Source of the DNA: Firmicutes bacterium CAG:552
GTDB taxonomy: Bacteria > Bacillota > Clostridia > Christensenellales > Pumilibacteraceae
Direction of reading: 5' to 3'
Length of the DNA stretch: 64,000 bases
NCBI GenBank assembly: GCA_000435495.1
Contig: FR884055.1
Coordinates: 73,431-137,430 of the forward strand
Part shown: positions 8,786 to 17,141 of the stretch, piece after piece
How the letters are laid out: the number at the start of each line of letters is the position of its first letter
Position numbering within the stretch: the stretch's first letter is position 1
Position numbers and translations under genes: made by a program
Notes under the pieces: model-generated
The model's database searches: none
What the model saw: only the letters and a program-made list of their open reading frames with translations
Told to the model about the DNA's origin: nothing

Positions 8786-10426
8786 TTACTCAAGAGACAC
8801 TATATAATAATACAAAGGCTGTCCGCCGTAATGAATATCGACGTCACACTTCTTATATTTCTGCGAAAGCTCATCGGCGACTTTTGTTGCGTCCTCTTCT
8901 TTTACGTCGTTACCGAAGTACAAGGTTATATTGGACACGTCGCTATTCATCATCTTATCTACCAATTCGGTAGTTACACCGGAAACTTCATTACCCTTTG
9001 CAACTATAGTTTTTGCATCAACGCCTATTATATCGCCTTCGTTAAGTTGCATATCGTTTATGCAAGTTGATCGAACGGCATAAGTAACCATCCCTGCTTT
9101 AACGCTCTTAATCGCATCCGTCATGTTTTCGACATTGTTATCAAGCGTATCCTCCGGATTGAAAGCAAGCACTGCTGACAATCCTTGCGGAACGTTTACC
9201 GTCGGAATGATTATAATGTTGCGCTTTGACAAATTTTTGGCTTGCTCAGCTGCCAAAATAATATTTTTGTTATTAGGAAATACAAAAACGTTTTCGGCGC
9301 AAATGTGCTCGCACGCTCTTGCTATATCCTCTGCGCTCGGATTCATTGTCTGACCGCCCTCGATAACCGTATCTACAAGCAAATCTTTAAATATGTTAGA
9401 AAGTCCGTCCCCGGCGCAAACGGTTACCAGTCCGAAAGGTTTAAGTTCCTCCTGACGCTTTTGCATAATGGCTCTGTTCTGCTCGAGCATATTTTCTATC
9501 TTAAGTCTGTCAAGTTCTCCCAGTTCGAGAGCTGCGGTAAGAACAACGCCCGGTTGATTAGAATGGACGTGAACTTTAACCATCGACAAATCTCCGATTA
9601 CCAATACGCAATCGCCTATAGTCATAAGCTTTTCGCGGAATCTGTCTATATCCGCTTCGGTAGTCCACTTATTAAGATTTATAATAAAAAATTCGGTGCA
9701 ATACGCAAACTCGATATCCGAAAGATCTTCTATATCAAAATGTGCTTCTTCGCTGTATTTAGATGACTTGTCCGACTCTACCGTATCCGAAAATTCCAAG
9801 TCGGCTTCCTCTACACCCACTAAGACGTTATAAAAACCTTGGAATATTATCAAAAGTCCTCTTCCACCCGCATCTACTACTCCGGCCTTTTTAAGAATCG
9901 GCAACAATTCCGGCGTCATCTTAAGCGCTTCTTCGCCCGCTTCTATGGTTTCTTTTATAAGTTCATCGACGCTCGGACATTTTTTGTAGTTTTTGGTCGC
10001 AAAATCGCTCATAGCCTTCACAACCGTAAGGATAGTACCTTCTTTGGGCTTGGTTACCGCTATGTACGCCACCTCGGTACCCTTGACTAAACCTTTTGCA
10101 AAATTTCTGCTAGTAATGGATTCGCTTCCGGAAATCGCAGAAACGAAACCTTTAAGTATCTGACTTAGAATAACGCCGCTATTGCCTCTTGCGCCTCGCA
10201 ACGCACCTTTACCCACACAATCGCATAGATCGTTTAAGTTATTACTTTGGCAAGCTGCCACTTCTTTTGCCGCCGAAAGCATTGTAAGTGACATATTAGT
10301 ACCGGTATCTCCGTCAGGAACAGGAAAAACGTTTAACGCATCGACATGCTCTTTGTTTACATCAATAAGCTTTGCTCCGTTAAGAATCATTTTACGGAAC
10401 ACTTTACCCGATATATTTTTCATCAT
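8786..10426 (-). CDS. yloV: DAK2 (DhaL) domain protein, YloV / fatty-acid kinase FakA type
   Basis: The protein has 546 residues. Residues 1-200 form a DhaL domain with the nucleotide/magnesium-binding stretch FPVPDGDTGTNM at 34-45. A middle linker domain follows, then a DegV-like/EDD fold C-terminal domain from about residue 310. In Gram-positives this architecture is the ATP-binding subunit FakA, which with a fatty-acid-loaded FakB protein phosphorylates exogenous fatty acids; YloV is the Bacillus name. It is downstream of an Asp23 paralogue, the conserved yloU-yloV pair near rpmB. A terminator follows it. No fakB gene is in the window. Confidence 0.88.
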   Translation of the reverse strand: MMKNISGKVFRKMILNGAKLIDVNKEHVDALNVFPVPDGDTGTNMSLTMLSAAKEVAACQSNNLNDLCDCVGKGALRGARGNSGVILSQILKGFVSAISGSESITSRNFAKGLVKGTEVAYIAVTKPKEGTILTVVKAMSDFATKNYKKCPSVDELIKETIEAGEEALKMTPELLPILKKAGVVDAGGRGLLIIFQGFYNVLVGVEEADLEFSDTVESDKSSKYSEEAHFDIEDLSDIEFAYCTEFFIINLNKWTTEADIDRFREKLMTIGDCVLVIGDLSMVKVHVHSNQPGVVLTAALELGELDRLKIENMLEQNRAIMQKRQEELKPFGLVTVCAGDGLSNIFKDLLVDTVIEGGQTMNPSAEDIARACEHICAENVFVFPNNKNIILAAEQAKNLSKRNIIIIPTVNVPQGLSAVLAFNPEDTLDNNVENMTDAIKSVKAGMVTYAVRSTCINDMQLNEGDIIGVDAKTIVAKGNEVSGVTTELVDKMMNSDVSNITLYFGNDVKEEDATKVADELSQKYKKCDVDIHYGGQPLYYYIVSLE

Positions 10427-10460
10427 AAATGTTAATTCTCCGTTATAAAAAATAATGAAG

Positions 10461-10811
10461 TCAGATTTTTATATCGAGAACGGTTACATTAATACATTCC
10501 ACTATCATTCCCGAAAATTTCTCCACTTCATACTGAACGGTTTTTTTTAAGCTGGAAGCAACTGCGCTTATATTTACGCCGTATTTAAATAATACCGACA
10601 ATTCGATATATATCCTGTTGCCCTTAGCGGTGACCGCAACACCGTTTACTCTGTTTAAATTCTTAAATATTTTATTAAAAGTATCAATTATCTTGCCGGA
10701 TGAAAGGCCTACTACTCCGTAGCAACCCAAAGCAGCGCGACCAGCGACCTGTGCTATTGCGCTTTCGGTTATAGATATTCTGCCATAAGTATTATATGTT
10801 TTAACGCTCAT
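10461..10811 (-). CDS. yloU: Asp23/Gls24 family protein (YloU type)
   Basis: A 116-residue Asp23/Gls24 domain protein. It has the family pattern ISITESAIAQVAGRAALGCYGVVGLSS at the N-terminus (read in short segments), then IYIELSVLFKYGVNI and a C-terminal VECINVTVLDIKI strand. The family includes membrane-associated alkaline-shock proteins of unclear biochemical role. It sits 34 bases before the yloV-like gene and is divergent from rpmB, exactly as in Bacillus. A second paralogue lies at 57232-57561. Its own promoter and a 14-base palindrome lie upstream. The Shine-Dalgarno is weak. Confidence 0.9.
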   Translation of the reverse strand: MSVKTYNTYGRISITESAIAQVAGRAALGCYGVVGLSSGKIIDTFNKIFKNLNRVNGVAVTAKGNRIYIELSVLFKYGVNISAVASSLKKTVQYEVEKFSGMIVECINVTVLDIKI

Positions 10812-10836
10812 AGAAAAATCCGAAGTAATAGTCTAA

Positions 10837-10850
10837 GCAGTTTAAACTGC
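10837..10850. promoter_or_regulatory. Perfect 14-base palindrome in the yloU leader
   Basis: GCAGTTTAAACTGC reads identically on both strands. It lies between the predicted yloU -10 box (10862-10867) and the yloU ATG (10811), about where a repressor could block transcription. Without a known regulator it is only a candidate operator. Confidence 0.35.
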
Positions 10851-10861
10851 CATACCTATAT

Positions 10862-10890
10862 AGTTTAACTTATTTACGATCCAAAATCAA
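10862..10890 (-). promoter_or_regulatory. Probable sigma-A promoter of yloU-yloV
   Basis: On the minus strand TTGATT (complement of 10885-10890) is followed after 17 bases by TAAACT (10862-10867). It faces away from the rpmB promoter, giving a divergent promoter pair. Confidence 0.55.
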
Positions 10891-10947
10891 GGATTTGAAC
10901 GTGCTAAACAAAAAATATTATTTTTTTATTTTTACCCCGCTTTTTAG

Positions 10948-10977
10948 TTGCATATTTATGGCGGTTTATGGTATATT
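10948..10977 (+). promoter_or_regulatory. Probable sigma-A promoter of rpmB
   Basis: TTGCAT (10948-10953) and TATATT (10972-10977) are separated by 18 bases. The leader to the rpmB ATG would be about 25 bases and contains the GGAGGTG ribosome-binding site. Confidence 0.65.
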
Positions 10978-11008
10978 CTTTAGGCAGTTGATTTTTGGAG
11001 GTGTAATT

Positions 11009-11194
11009 ATGAGTAGAGTTTGCGTTATATGCGGTAAGGGCAGAGTGAGCGGCAACAATGTAAGCCATTCTAACAGAAGAACCAAACGTACTTTCAACGC
11101 TAACGTTCATAAAGTTCAGGTCGAAATAAACGGTGTAAAATCCACCGAATATGTTTGCACCCGTTGCATGAGAACTAGCAAAAAAGCCGATTAA
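11009..11194 (+). CDS. rpmB: 50S ribosomal protein L28
   Basis: The 61-residue protein starts [20 protein letters not shown] and contains the L28 core [13 protein letters not shown]. It keeps two Cys pairs, CVIC and CTRC, so it is the zinc-binding (C+) form. L28 is a component of the large ribosomal subunit. The ATG at 11009 is seven bases after GGAGG; the frame is open further upstream to 10895, but that stretch overlaps the promoter and is not coding. It is one of only two plus-strand genes in the window. A strong palindromic terminator follows at 11232-11259. Confidence 0.97.
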   Translation: MSRVCVICGKGRVSGNNVSHSNRRTKRTFNANVHKVQVEINGVKSTEYVCTRCMRTSKKAD

Positions 11195-11231
11195 TTTTTA
11201 TATTCGGCTGTACATTTTATTCTGTTATCTT

Positions 11232-11259
11232 AAAAGCGTTCGAAATTTCGAACGCTTTT
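11232..11259. terminator. Bidirectional terminator between rpmB and spoVM
   Basis: A perfect palindrome with core GCGTTCGAAATTTCGAACGC, flanked by AAAA on one side and TTTTTT on the other. It can end both the rpmB transcript (plus) and the long yicC-to-spoVM operon (minus). Confidence 0.88.
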
Positions 11260-11269
11260 TTCTATATAT

Positions 11270-11335
11270 TTATCTTACGAATATTCTTAAAATCAAGCTT
11301 AATATTTTAGGCGCCTTTATACAAATTATTTTCAT
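11270..11335 (-). CDS. spoVM: SpoVM-like amphipathic sporulation peptide
   Basis: A 21-codon frame encodes MKIICIKAPKILSLILRIF followed by VR. Length, the MK start, the central Pro and the alternating basic/hydrophobic helix match SpoVM (26 residues in Bacillus). SpoVM binds the curved forespore membrane and anchors the SpoIVA coat scaffold. Position is the second line of evidence: it lies just after thiN and opposite rpmB, the conserved spoVM site. GGGAGG lies 11 bases upstream of the ATG. A sigma-E promoter, as in Bacillus, was not confidently seen. It is too short for routine gene calling. Confidence 0.8.
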   Translation of the reverse strand: MKIICIKAPKILSLILRIFVR

Positions 11336-11384
11336 ACGCTGTTCTACCTCCCTTTTCGGGCAAATTTCCGGTGAATGTGCATAT

Positions 11385-12005
11385 TTATCTTTCAACAAAA
11401 ATCAAAACGCTACCTTCACCCTTACCTACGGATATCGATATTTCGTCGCAAACCGATTGATTGGACATTCCTATCAGATGTAACTTATTCAGTATAAGCC
11501 CGCCGGCATCAAACTTTAACCCTCTCGTTTGTATTATATGCGCCGTATCGGAATATGGCACTATAGAAACGATTTTATTTTTACCGCATACTATCGAAAT
11601 ATCGCCTTTTGTGTAATATACGTCTGCTTTTTCGCCCTTTAAAACAGCTTTAATTTCGTACCAATCCGCCAAAGCAAGCAAAGCGATATTTGCGTATTCG
11701 TGATCTATTCTACCGCCGAATCCTCCGTATATCTCCACCGAACCAATGCCAAGCTCGGCAGCTTCTTTGACTACGAGATGTCCGTCGGTATAATCCTTAT
11801 CTATAGGGAATTTTTTAACGTTTTTGCCGGTGGGAATATATCCGAGCGAATCGAAATCGCCCATGATTACGTCAGGCTCGATATATTTTTGCAGATATCT
11901 CAAAGCTCCGTCTGCACATATAACGGTTTTTCCTGCGAAAGAAATAGATTTTAACGTTTTTTCCGAAGGGGCGTCGCCGTTAAGAAATATCAAACCTTCC
12001 TTCAT
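11385..12005 (-). CDS. thiN: Thiamine pyrophosphokinase
   Basis: The 206-residue protein carries the family motifs: VICADGALRYL near residue 30, DVIMGDFDSLG near residue 45, the KDYTDGHL segment, and YGGFGGRIDHEYANI near residue 97. It transfers pyrophosphate from ATP to thiamine in the cytoplasm, making the cofactor thiamine diphosphate. The ATG overlaps the rpe stop (ATGA). It is the last large gene of the yicC operon, before spoVM. The C-terminal TPK_B1 substrate-binding strand region is present, so it looks full length. Confidence 0.93.
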   Translation of the reverse strand: MKEGLIFLNGDAPSEKTLKSISFAGKTVICADGALRYLQKYIEPDVIMGDFDSLGYIPTGKNVKKFPIDKDYTDGHLVVKEAAELGIGSVEIYGGFGGRIDHEYANIALLALADWYEIKAVLKGEKADVYYTKGDISIVCGKNKIVSIVPYSDTAHIIQTRGLKFDAGGLILNKLHLIGMSNQSVCDEISISVGKGEGSVLIFVER

Positions 12006-12652
12006 TTTCTCATTTCCTCTATCGTGGCTTCCGGTTTTGCGCTGCCAAAAATAGCGCTGCCTGCCACTATAGCTTCAGCTCCCGCCATTTTAGCCTCGTT
12101 TACGTTTTGACTCGTGATTCCGCCATCTATCTCTATAATACATTTCGGATTTAGCTCGTCTCTCATTTCTTTAATTTGTCTGAGTTTATCAAGCGCAGAT
12201 GGAATAAATTTTTGACCGCCGAACCCGGGATGCACGCTCATAACCAATACCAAATCGCACTCTTTTATATATGGTCTTACGGCATCTGCAGGCGTTTCGG
12301 GGCTTATAACCACGCCGCATTTACAGCCGTATTCTTTAATCAGTGACAAGGTTTCGATTACTTTTTCCGTTGCCTCAACATGGACAGTAATATAATCGGC
12401 GCCGGCTGCGGCAAACTGCGGAATATATCTTATAGGCTCGGTAATCATAAGATGTACGTCAAGAGTCAAATCGGTAACTTTTCTAATATCTTTTACCATT
12501 TTCGGCCCAAACGTAATATTCGGCACAAAAATACCGTCCATAACGTCACAATGGATCCAATCGGCGCCGCTGTCTTTCATTCTTTTTACTTCTTCTCCCA
12601 TCTTAGAGAAGTCGGCGCTGAGTATAGACGGCGCAATAATAGTCTTATTCAT
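12002..12652 (-). CDS. rpe: Ribulose-phosphate 3-epimerase
   Basis: A TIM-barrel protein of 216 residues starting MNKTIIAPSILSADFSKMG. Expected motifs are present: IHCDVMDGIFVPNITFGP, DVHLMITEP, SVHPGFGGQKFIP and EIDGGI. It interconverts ribulose-5-phosphate and xylulose-5-phosphate in the pentose phosphate pathway, with a metal bound by the conserved His and Asp residues. A second in-frame ATG at 12658 overlaps the rsgA stop; 12652 is preferred because it lies eight bases after GGGGG. The rsgA-rpe-thiN order is the conserved Firmicutes arrangement. Confidence 0.95.
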   Translation of the reverse strand: MNKTIIAPSILSADFSKMGEEVKRMKDSGADWIHCDVMDGIFVPNITFGPKMVKDIRKVTDLTLDVHLMITEPIRYIPQFAAAGADYITVHVEATEKVIETLSLIKEYGCKCGVVISPETPADAVRPYIKECDLVLVMSVHPGFGGQKFIPSALDKLRQIKEMRDELNPKCIIEIDGGITSQNVNEAKMAGAEAIVAGSAIFGSAKPEATIEEMRK

Positions 12653-12654
12653 AA

Positions 12655-13491
12655 TCATTTCCCCCGAAAGTTTTTGTTTTGTTGATTTTTTAGTTTAGTG
12701 TAAATGTCTATATACCTAAGGTATCGTCCTTTGTCTATTTCGCCTCTTTCTACGGCGTCTTTAACTCCGCAGTCAGGTTCGCCAACGTGAGTACAGTTCC
12801 CGAAATAGCACTCTCTTAATTTAAAATCCCGATAGTAATTTTTTAGCTCTTCCGCTTTTATGTCAAATACGTCCAAAAGACTGAATCCCGGAGTATCGGC
12901 AACGTAACCATTTCCGACTCTGAATATTTCCGAAGTAGTCGTAGTATTTTTACCTCGTTCGATACGACTCAAATCTCCTACCTTTTCGTTACGTCCAGTG
13001 ATAGCGTTTATAAGCGAAGTTTTACCCACAGCCGACTGCCCGGCAAAGCAACATAAACCTTCGATCGTATCGACAAGCTCCTTAACGTCGCCATATTTTG
13101 CCGATACAAAAACCACATCGTCTACCGCATCTTTATAGCAACTTATATCGGGCAAAGCCTCGTCACATTTGTTTACACATAAAACAACTTCCATTCCTTG
13201 TTTAAAACAATTGATTATCAACTTATCTATCAATGCGTAATCCGGCGAAGGTGAATGACTTATAACTATGATAACTTTGTCCACATTGGCTATAGCCGGT
13301 CGAATCAATGAGTTTTTGCGCCCTTTTATCGACGAAATAACATAGCCGTGTTCAGTCAGAGCGAGTTCTGCAAAATCTCCGCATAAAACTGCGTCTTTTT
13401 TGTTCTTGTTACGTGACATGCACTCAAACGTGTTCTGTCCGTCAGACACCGTAAATTGAAAGTTTTTATTTTTTATCACTCGATACGTCAA
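12655..13491 (-). CDS. rsgA: Ribosome small subunit-dependent GTPase A
   Basis: A 278-residue circularly permuted GTPase. It has an N-terminal OB fold (1-65), G4 NKCD at 107-110, then G1 GQSAVGKT at 151-158 and G3 DTPG at 199-202. The C-terminal zinc site is Cys228, Cys233, His235 and Cys241. RsgA checks late maturation of the 30S ribosomal subunit. The start is TTG, supported by AAGGAG eight bases upstream; it overlaps the end of rlmN by 26 bases. The Ser/Thr phosphatase and kinase genes (prpC-prkC) normally between rlmN and rsgA are absent. Confidence 0.95.
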   Translation of the reverse strand: MTYRVIKNKNFQFTVSDGQNTFECMSRNKNKKDAVLCGDFAELALTEHGYVISSIKGRKNSLIRPAIANVDKVIIVISHSPSPDYALIDKLIINCFKQGMEVVLCVNKCDEALPDISCYKDAVDDVVFVSAKYGDVKELVDTIEGLCCFAGQSAVGKTSLINAITGRNEKVGDLSRIERGKNTTTTSEIFRVGNGYVADTPGFSLLDVFDIKAEELKNYYRDFKLRECYFGNCTHVGEPDCGVKDAVERGEIDKGRYLRYIDIYTKLKNQQNKNFRGK

Positions 13492-14509
13492 CGTAACTTC
13501 TCCTTAACTGACCGCATGCACCGCCTATATCTGCGCCAAACGATCTTCTGATTGTTGCCGATACCCCAAAATTTTTGAGCCTTTCCAAAAATCGATCGGC
13601 TTCTGCCTTAGTGCAGCCTTTAACGTTTTTTTCTTTAACCGGATTAAGCATAATAAGATTCACGTGCGAAGGATACCCTTTAGTTAACTCGCTAAGCCGT
13701 TTAGCGTCAAAAAAGTCAATATTTGAGCCTTTAACCATCGAATATTCAAATATAATCCTTCTGCCTGTTTTTTGAAAATAATATTTTACCGCCCCGATTA
13801 TCTCGGTTATCGAGTATTTATTGGCTATAGGCATAAGCTGTCTGCGGGCATCGTCGGTAGTGGCGTGCAGCGATACCGAAAGCGTCACCGAAAAGCCGTC
13901 GTCTGCAAGCTGCCTTATCTTAGGAACGATACCGCAAGTCGAAAGCGAAATATTACGCTGGCTTATATTGATTCCTCGCTCTCCGCTTACCAGTCGCAAA
14001 AACTTAGTCACTTCATCATAGTTGTCCAAAGGTTCGCCGCTACCCATAAGGACTATATTGGTTACAGCTCTTTTTCCTTTTTTCTCGGCAAAAAATCCGT
14101 TAAATGCAAGCACTTGCCCGAGTATTTCTCCAGCCGTCAAATTGCGCACCAAGCCGCCTATGCCGCTTGCGCAAAAAGCGCAACCCATTCGACACCCCAC
14201 TTGCGTTGACACACAAACAGTGTTTCCGTAATCATGCGGCATAAACACGCCTTCCACTATATTGCCGTCGTCGAGAGCAAACAAAAATTTAGCCGAACCG
14301 TCTTTGGATACAAAAGTTTCTTTTATCGTTACCCCTAAGGCGAAGCGGCTCTTCAACTGCTCCAACATTTGTTTGGGTAAAACGGTAACATCCTCCCATC
14401 TTGCTCCGACGGATACCAAATCATACAATTGTCTGGCTCGAAACGAAGGAGTTAAAATATCTATGTCGTAAAGTTCTTCGAGGGAATAATCAAGTAAATT
14501 CTTTCTCAT
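13466..14509 (-). CDS. rlmN: Dual-specificity 23S rRNA/tRNA methyltransferase RlmN (radical SAM)
   Basis: From the ATG that overlaps the rsmB stop, the protein has 347 residues. The radical-SAM cluster ligands are Cys106, Cys110 and Cys113 (CRMGCAFC), and Cys332 in GGACGQLRRSY is the expected methyl-carrying cysteine. It methylates C2 of adenosine 2503 in 23S rRNA and A37 of certain tRNAs. An upstream in-frame extension to 14587 lies inside rsmB and lacks support. Motif spacing and length fit RlmN rather than Cfr, although Cfr-like activity cannot be excluded from sequence reading alone. Confidence 0.95.
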   Translation of the reverse strand: MRKNLLDYSLEELYDIDILTPSFRARQLYDLVSVGARWEDVTVLPKQMLEQLKSRFALGVTIKETFVSKDGSAKFLFALDDGNIVEGVFMPHDYGNTVCVSTQVGCRMGCAFCASGIGGLVRNLTAGEILGQVLAFNGFFAEKKGKRAVTNIVLMGSGEPLDNYDEVTKFLRLVSGERGINISQRNISLSTCGIVPKIRQLADDGFSVTLSVSLHATTDDARRQLMPIANKYSITEIIGAVKYYFQKTGRRIIFEYSMVKGSNIDFFDAKRLSELTKGYPSHVNLIMLNPVKEKNVKGCTKAEADRFLERLKNFGVSATIRRSFGADIGGACGQLRRSYVDVSSDKK

Positions 14510-15768
14510 TTTCTTTTCAGCCTCGCTACAAAAAAGCCGTCCGCTCCCTTGTTTATAGCCGGAAGCAACCTTACGAATCCGTCGCAACTATTCCCTACGG
14601 CATCTTTAGTAAAATCATCGTTATTACGCAAAAATTCGCTTATAACGTTATCATTTTCTTTTTTAAATATGCTGCAAGTCGAATAGCACAGATATCCGCC
14701 TCTTTTTACATACATTTTAGCCGTGTTTAAAATTGCATTTTGCGACTCTACGATTTTTGCTATATCTGTTTGCGTCCTATTAAACATGACGTCGGGTTTG
14801 CTCTTAAAATCGCCGCTTCCGCTACACGGAACGTCGCATACGACCAAATCGAACCTATCTAACCATTCCGGCATGATTCGCCTTGCGTCGCACAGACATG
14901 CGTTGACGCCCGATTTCATTCTCTTAACATACTTTTCGATTAGCTCGACTCTATGCGGGTGTATATCGCAGCAAATTATACTTGCATTCGTAAGTTCTTC
15001 CAAATAAATCGACTTCCCGCCCGGCGCACCGCATAGATCCAAAATCGTATTAGGACTTATTCCGTCTACGTAAGCGTTTACTGCAACTGTCGATGCATAT
15101 GATTGAACGGTATACTCGCTTGGCACAAGATTTTTCGTAGTCGCATAATTCACGAAAAAGCCGTATCTAGTGCTTTCGTACTCTCCATTCAGTTTCTTTT
15201 TCAGCCCCTCTTTGGTAATCACCCTACCGTTATTGCGGATATGTACTCGTTTTTCCGCCTCGCCTTTCATAATTTCTTCTGCTGTTTCGTATCCGTAATC
15301 GGATATAAGTTCTTTCACTATCCATAACGGCACACTGTACGTTATGGACAAGTAATCGGCATTACTGACTTCACCGACCTTTGGAAGCGTTACGGATGAC
15401 GCATTACGCAAAACTGCGTTGACAAAACCGCTTACGCCTTCTTTGCCTAACGCTTTTACGAGTCTTACCGTTTTGTCCGTAGCGGCATAAGCGGGAGTAT
15501 TTCCGTACCAAAGCATATATAAACCCATTTTTATGGCAATCCCCACACTCGGCTTTGGCTTTTTTTGCGTGAGCTTAGACAAGACATAGTCAAACTGTAC
15601 GTTTTTCTCCAACGTTCCGTAAAACAAATTCGACACGTATGCCTTGCCGCTTTCGCTGTCAATTTCGTTAAGTTGCTTACTTAAACTAATGGCACCGTAC
15701 CCCTTTTCGACGAGCACGTTTCGCAGAAGCCGAAAGCAAATCAATTCTCTGGAAATATCAGTTGTCAA
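14506..15768 (-). CDS. rsmB: 16S rRNA (cytosine-967-C5)-methyltransferase
   Basis: The 420-residue protein has an N-terminal NusB-like RNA-binding domain (about 1-130) and a Rossmann methyltransferase domain. The SAM motif is LCGAPGGKS (245-253), with DVPCSG at 312-317 and YSTCS around the catalytic Cys365. It methylates C967 of 16S rRNA. The start is TTG with GGAG six bases upstream, overlapping the 3' end of fmt by 11 bases. The def-fmt-rsmB-rlmN order is conserved in Firmicutes. Confidence 0.95.
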   Translation of the reverse strand: MTTDISRELICFRLLRNVLVEKGYGAISLSKQLNEIDSESGKAYVSNLFYGTLEKNVQFDYVLSKLTQKKPKPSVGIAIKMGLYMLWYGNTPAYAATDKTVRLVKALGKEGVSGFVNAVLRNASSVTLPKVGEVSNADYLSITYSVPLWIVKELISDYGYETAEEIMKGEAEKRVHIRNNGRVITKEGLKKKLNGEYESTRYGFFVNYATTKNLVPSEYTVQSYASTVAVNAYVDGISPNTILDLCGAPGGKSIYLEELTNASIICCDIHPHRVELIEKYVKRMKSGVNACLCDARRIMPEWLDRFDLVVCDVPCSGSGDFKSKPDVMFNRTQTDIAKIVESQNAILNTAKMYVKRGGYLCYSTCSIFKKENDNVISEFLRNNDDFTKDAVGNSCDGFVRLLPAINKGADGFFVARLKRK

Positions 15769-16672
15769 AATGCTCTCCTCTATTCAGTCGTTTGCCGTTA
15801 AGAAATGCGGCGACATCCATAACTTTTTTACCGGACGGCTGTAACGAAGTTATGTTTATAGCTCCTTTACCGCATCCGACAACTATACCTTTTTTATCCG
15901 CTTTAAGCACCTGTCCCGCTTCGCCGTTTTCATCGGACAACGTAGCTCTATAAATTTTTATCCGCTCGCCGTTTAACGTCGAATAGGCAATCGGCGAAGG
16001 GTTAAAAGCTCTTATTTTGTTATAAATATTTTCCGCAGAATCGAGCCAGTTTATTAAAGCGTCTTCGTCCTTTATCATTTTACACTTTGTTGCGCCTGAC
16101 TCGTCTTGTTTTACTTTTACTGCCGTCCCGGCTTCTATTTCGTCAAGAGCTTCGGCAAGCAAGGACGCTCCGACTTCGATCAGTTCCTCGGTCAATTCTC
16201 CTGCCGTTTTATCGCCTATCGTCACGCTTTGGCTAAGTATAATATCGCCTGTATCCATACCTACGTCGGTTTGCATTATGGTAACGCCGGTAACTTTATC
16301 TCCGTTTAAAATTGCGGACTGTATCGGCGAACTGCCTCTATAACGTGGCAAAAGCGACGTATGAACGTTAACTATGCCGTACCGAGGCAGATCGATTATT
16401 TCTTGCGAAAGAATCTGCCCGTAAGCTGCGGTAATAAAAATATCGGCGTCTATTGCCTTAAGTTCGTCTACGTTTTTTTTAATCCTTTCGAACTGATATA
16501 CTTTTATTCCGTTTTCGACGGCGTACTTCTTCAGCGGGGTCGGCAGCAAATTTCCTTTTCTATCTTTAGCCCGATCCGGTTGCGACACTACGGCGGTTAT
16601 CGTATGCTTAGGCGGTATTCTTTTCAATATTTCCGCCGAAAACTCCGGCGTACCCAAGAATAATATTTTCAC
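15758..16672 (-). CDS. fmt: Methionyl-tRNA formyltransferase
   Basis: The 304-residue enzyme starts VKILFLGTPEFSAEIL (GTG start) and has the formyl-THF site segment VNVHTSLLPRYRGSSP and the catalytic VGMDTGDI loop, then a C-terminal OB-like domain. It formylates the initiator Met-tRNA, the step undone later by the deformylase encoded next to it. The GTG overlaps the def stop (GTGA), indicating coupled translation. Confidence 0.96.
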   Translation of the reverse strand: MKILFLGTPEFSAEILKRIPPKHTITAVVSQPDRAKDRKGNLLPTPLKKYAVENGIKVYQFERIKKNVDELKAIDADIFITAAYGQILSQEIIDLPRYGIVNVHTSLLPRYRGSSPIQSAILNGDKVTGVTIMQTDVGMDTGDIILSQSVTIGDKTAGELTEELIEVGASLLAEALDEIEAGTAVKVKQDESGATKCKMIKDEDALINWLDSAENIYNKIRAFNPSPIAYSTLNGERIKIYRATLSDENGEAGQVLKADKKGIVVGCGKGAINITSLQPSGKKVMDVAAFLNGKRLNRGEHFDN

Positions 16673-17130
16673 TCGTTGTCACCGCCTTCTCCGTGTTCTC
16701 TGTCAATAAACAATATACCGTCAAGGTGGTCTATTTCATGGCAAAACACTCTTGCCAAATCGCCGTGAGCTTTGTATCTGTACACTTGTCCGGTTCTATC
16801 TGCCGCATCTACCACTACACAATTGGGCCTAATGATATTCGCTTGTTCTCCGGGTATAGAAAGACAACCCTCAACCTTGCATTGAGTGCCCGATGATTTT
16901 ACTATCACAGGGTTAACCAATTCATAAAATTCTTCGCCGTCAAGACTCACGACGCAAATACGACGTAACATTCCTATTTGCGGAGCAGCCAATCCTACCC
17001 CGTCGGCTTTTATCATTGTTTCTTTCATATCATCGATAACGATACCGAGACGCTCGTTAAACATTTTTACTTCGCTGCACTTTTCTCTCAATATCGGATC
17101 GCCGTATTTGACTATACTTCTTAATGCCAT
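16669..17130 (-). CDS. def: Peptide deformylase
   Basis: The 153-residue metalloenzyme has all three family motifs: GVGLAAPQ (44-51), EGCLS (87-91, Cys89 a metal ligand) and HEIDH (131-135, two His ligands and the catalytic Glu). It removes the N-formyl group from new proteins. It lies 11 bases after priA and overlaps fmt. The sequence resembles the short, type 1-like deformylases of Clostridia. Confidence 0.96.
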   Translation of the reverse strand: MALRSIVKYGDPILREKCSEVKMFNERLGIVIDDMKETMIKADGVGLAAPQIGMLRRICVVSLDGEEFYELVNPVIVKSSGTQCKVEGCLSIPGEQANIIRPNCVVVDAADRTGQVYRYKAHGDLARVFCHEIDHLDGILFIDREHGEGGDNE

Positions 17131-17141
17131 CGTTAATCTCC

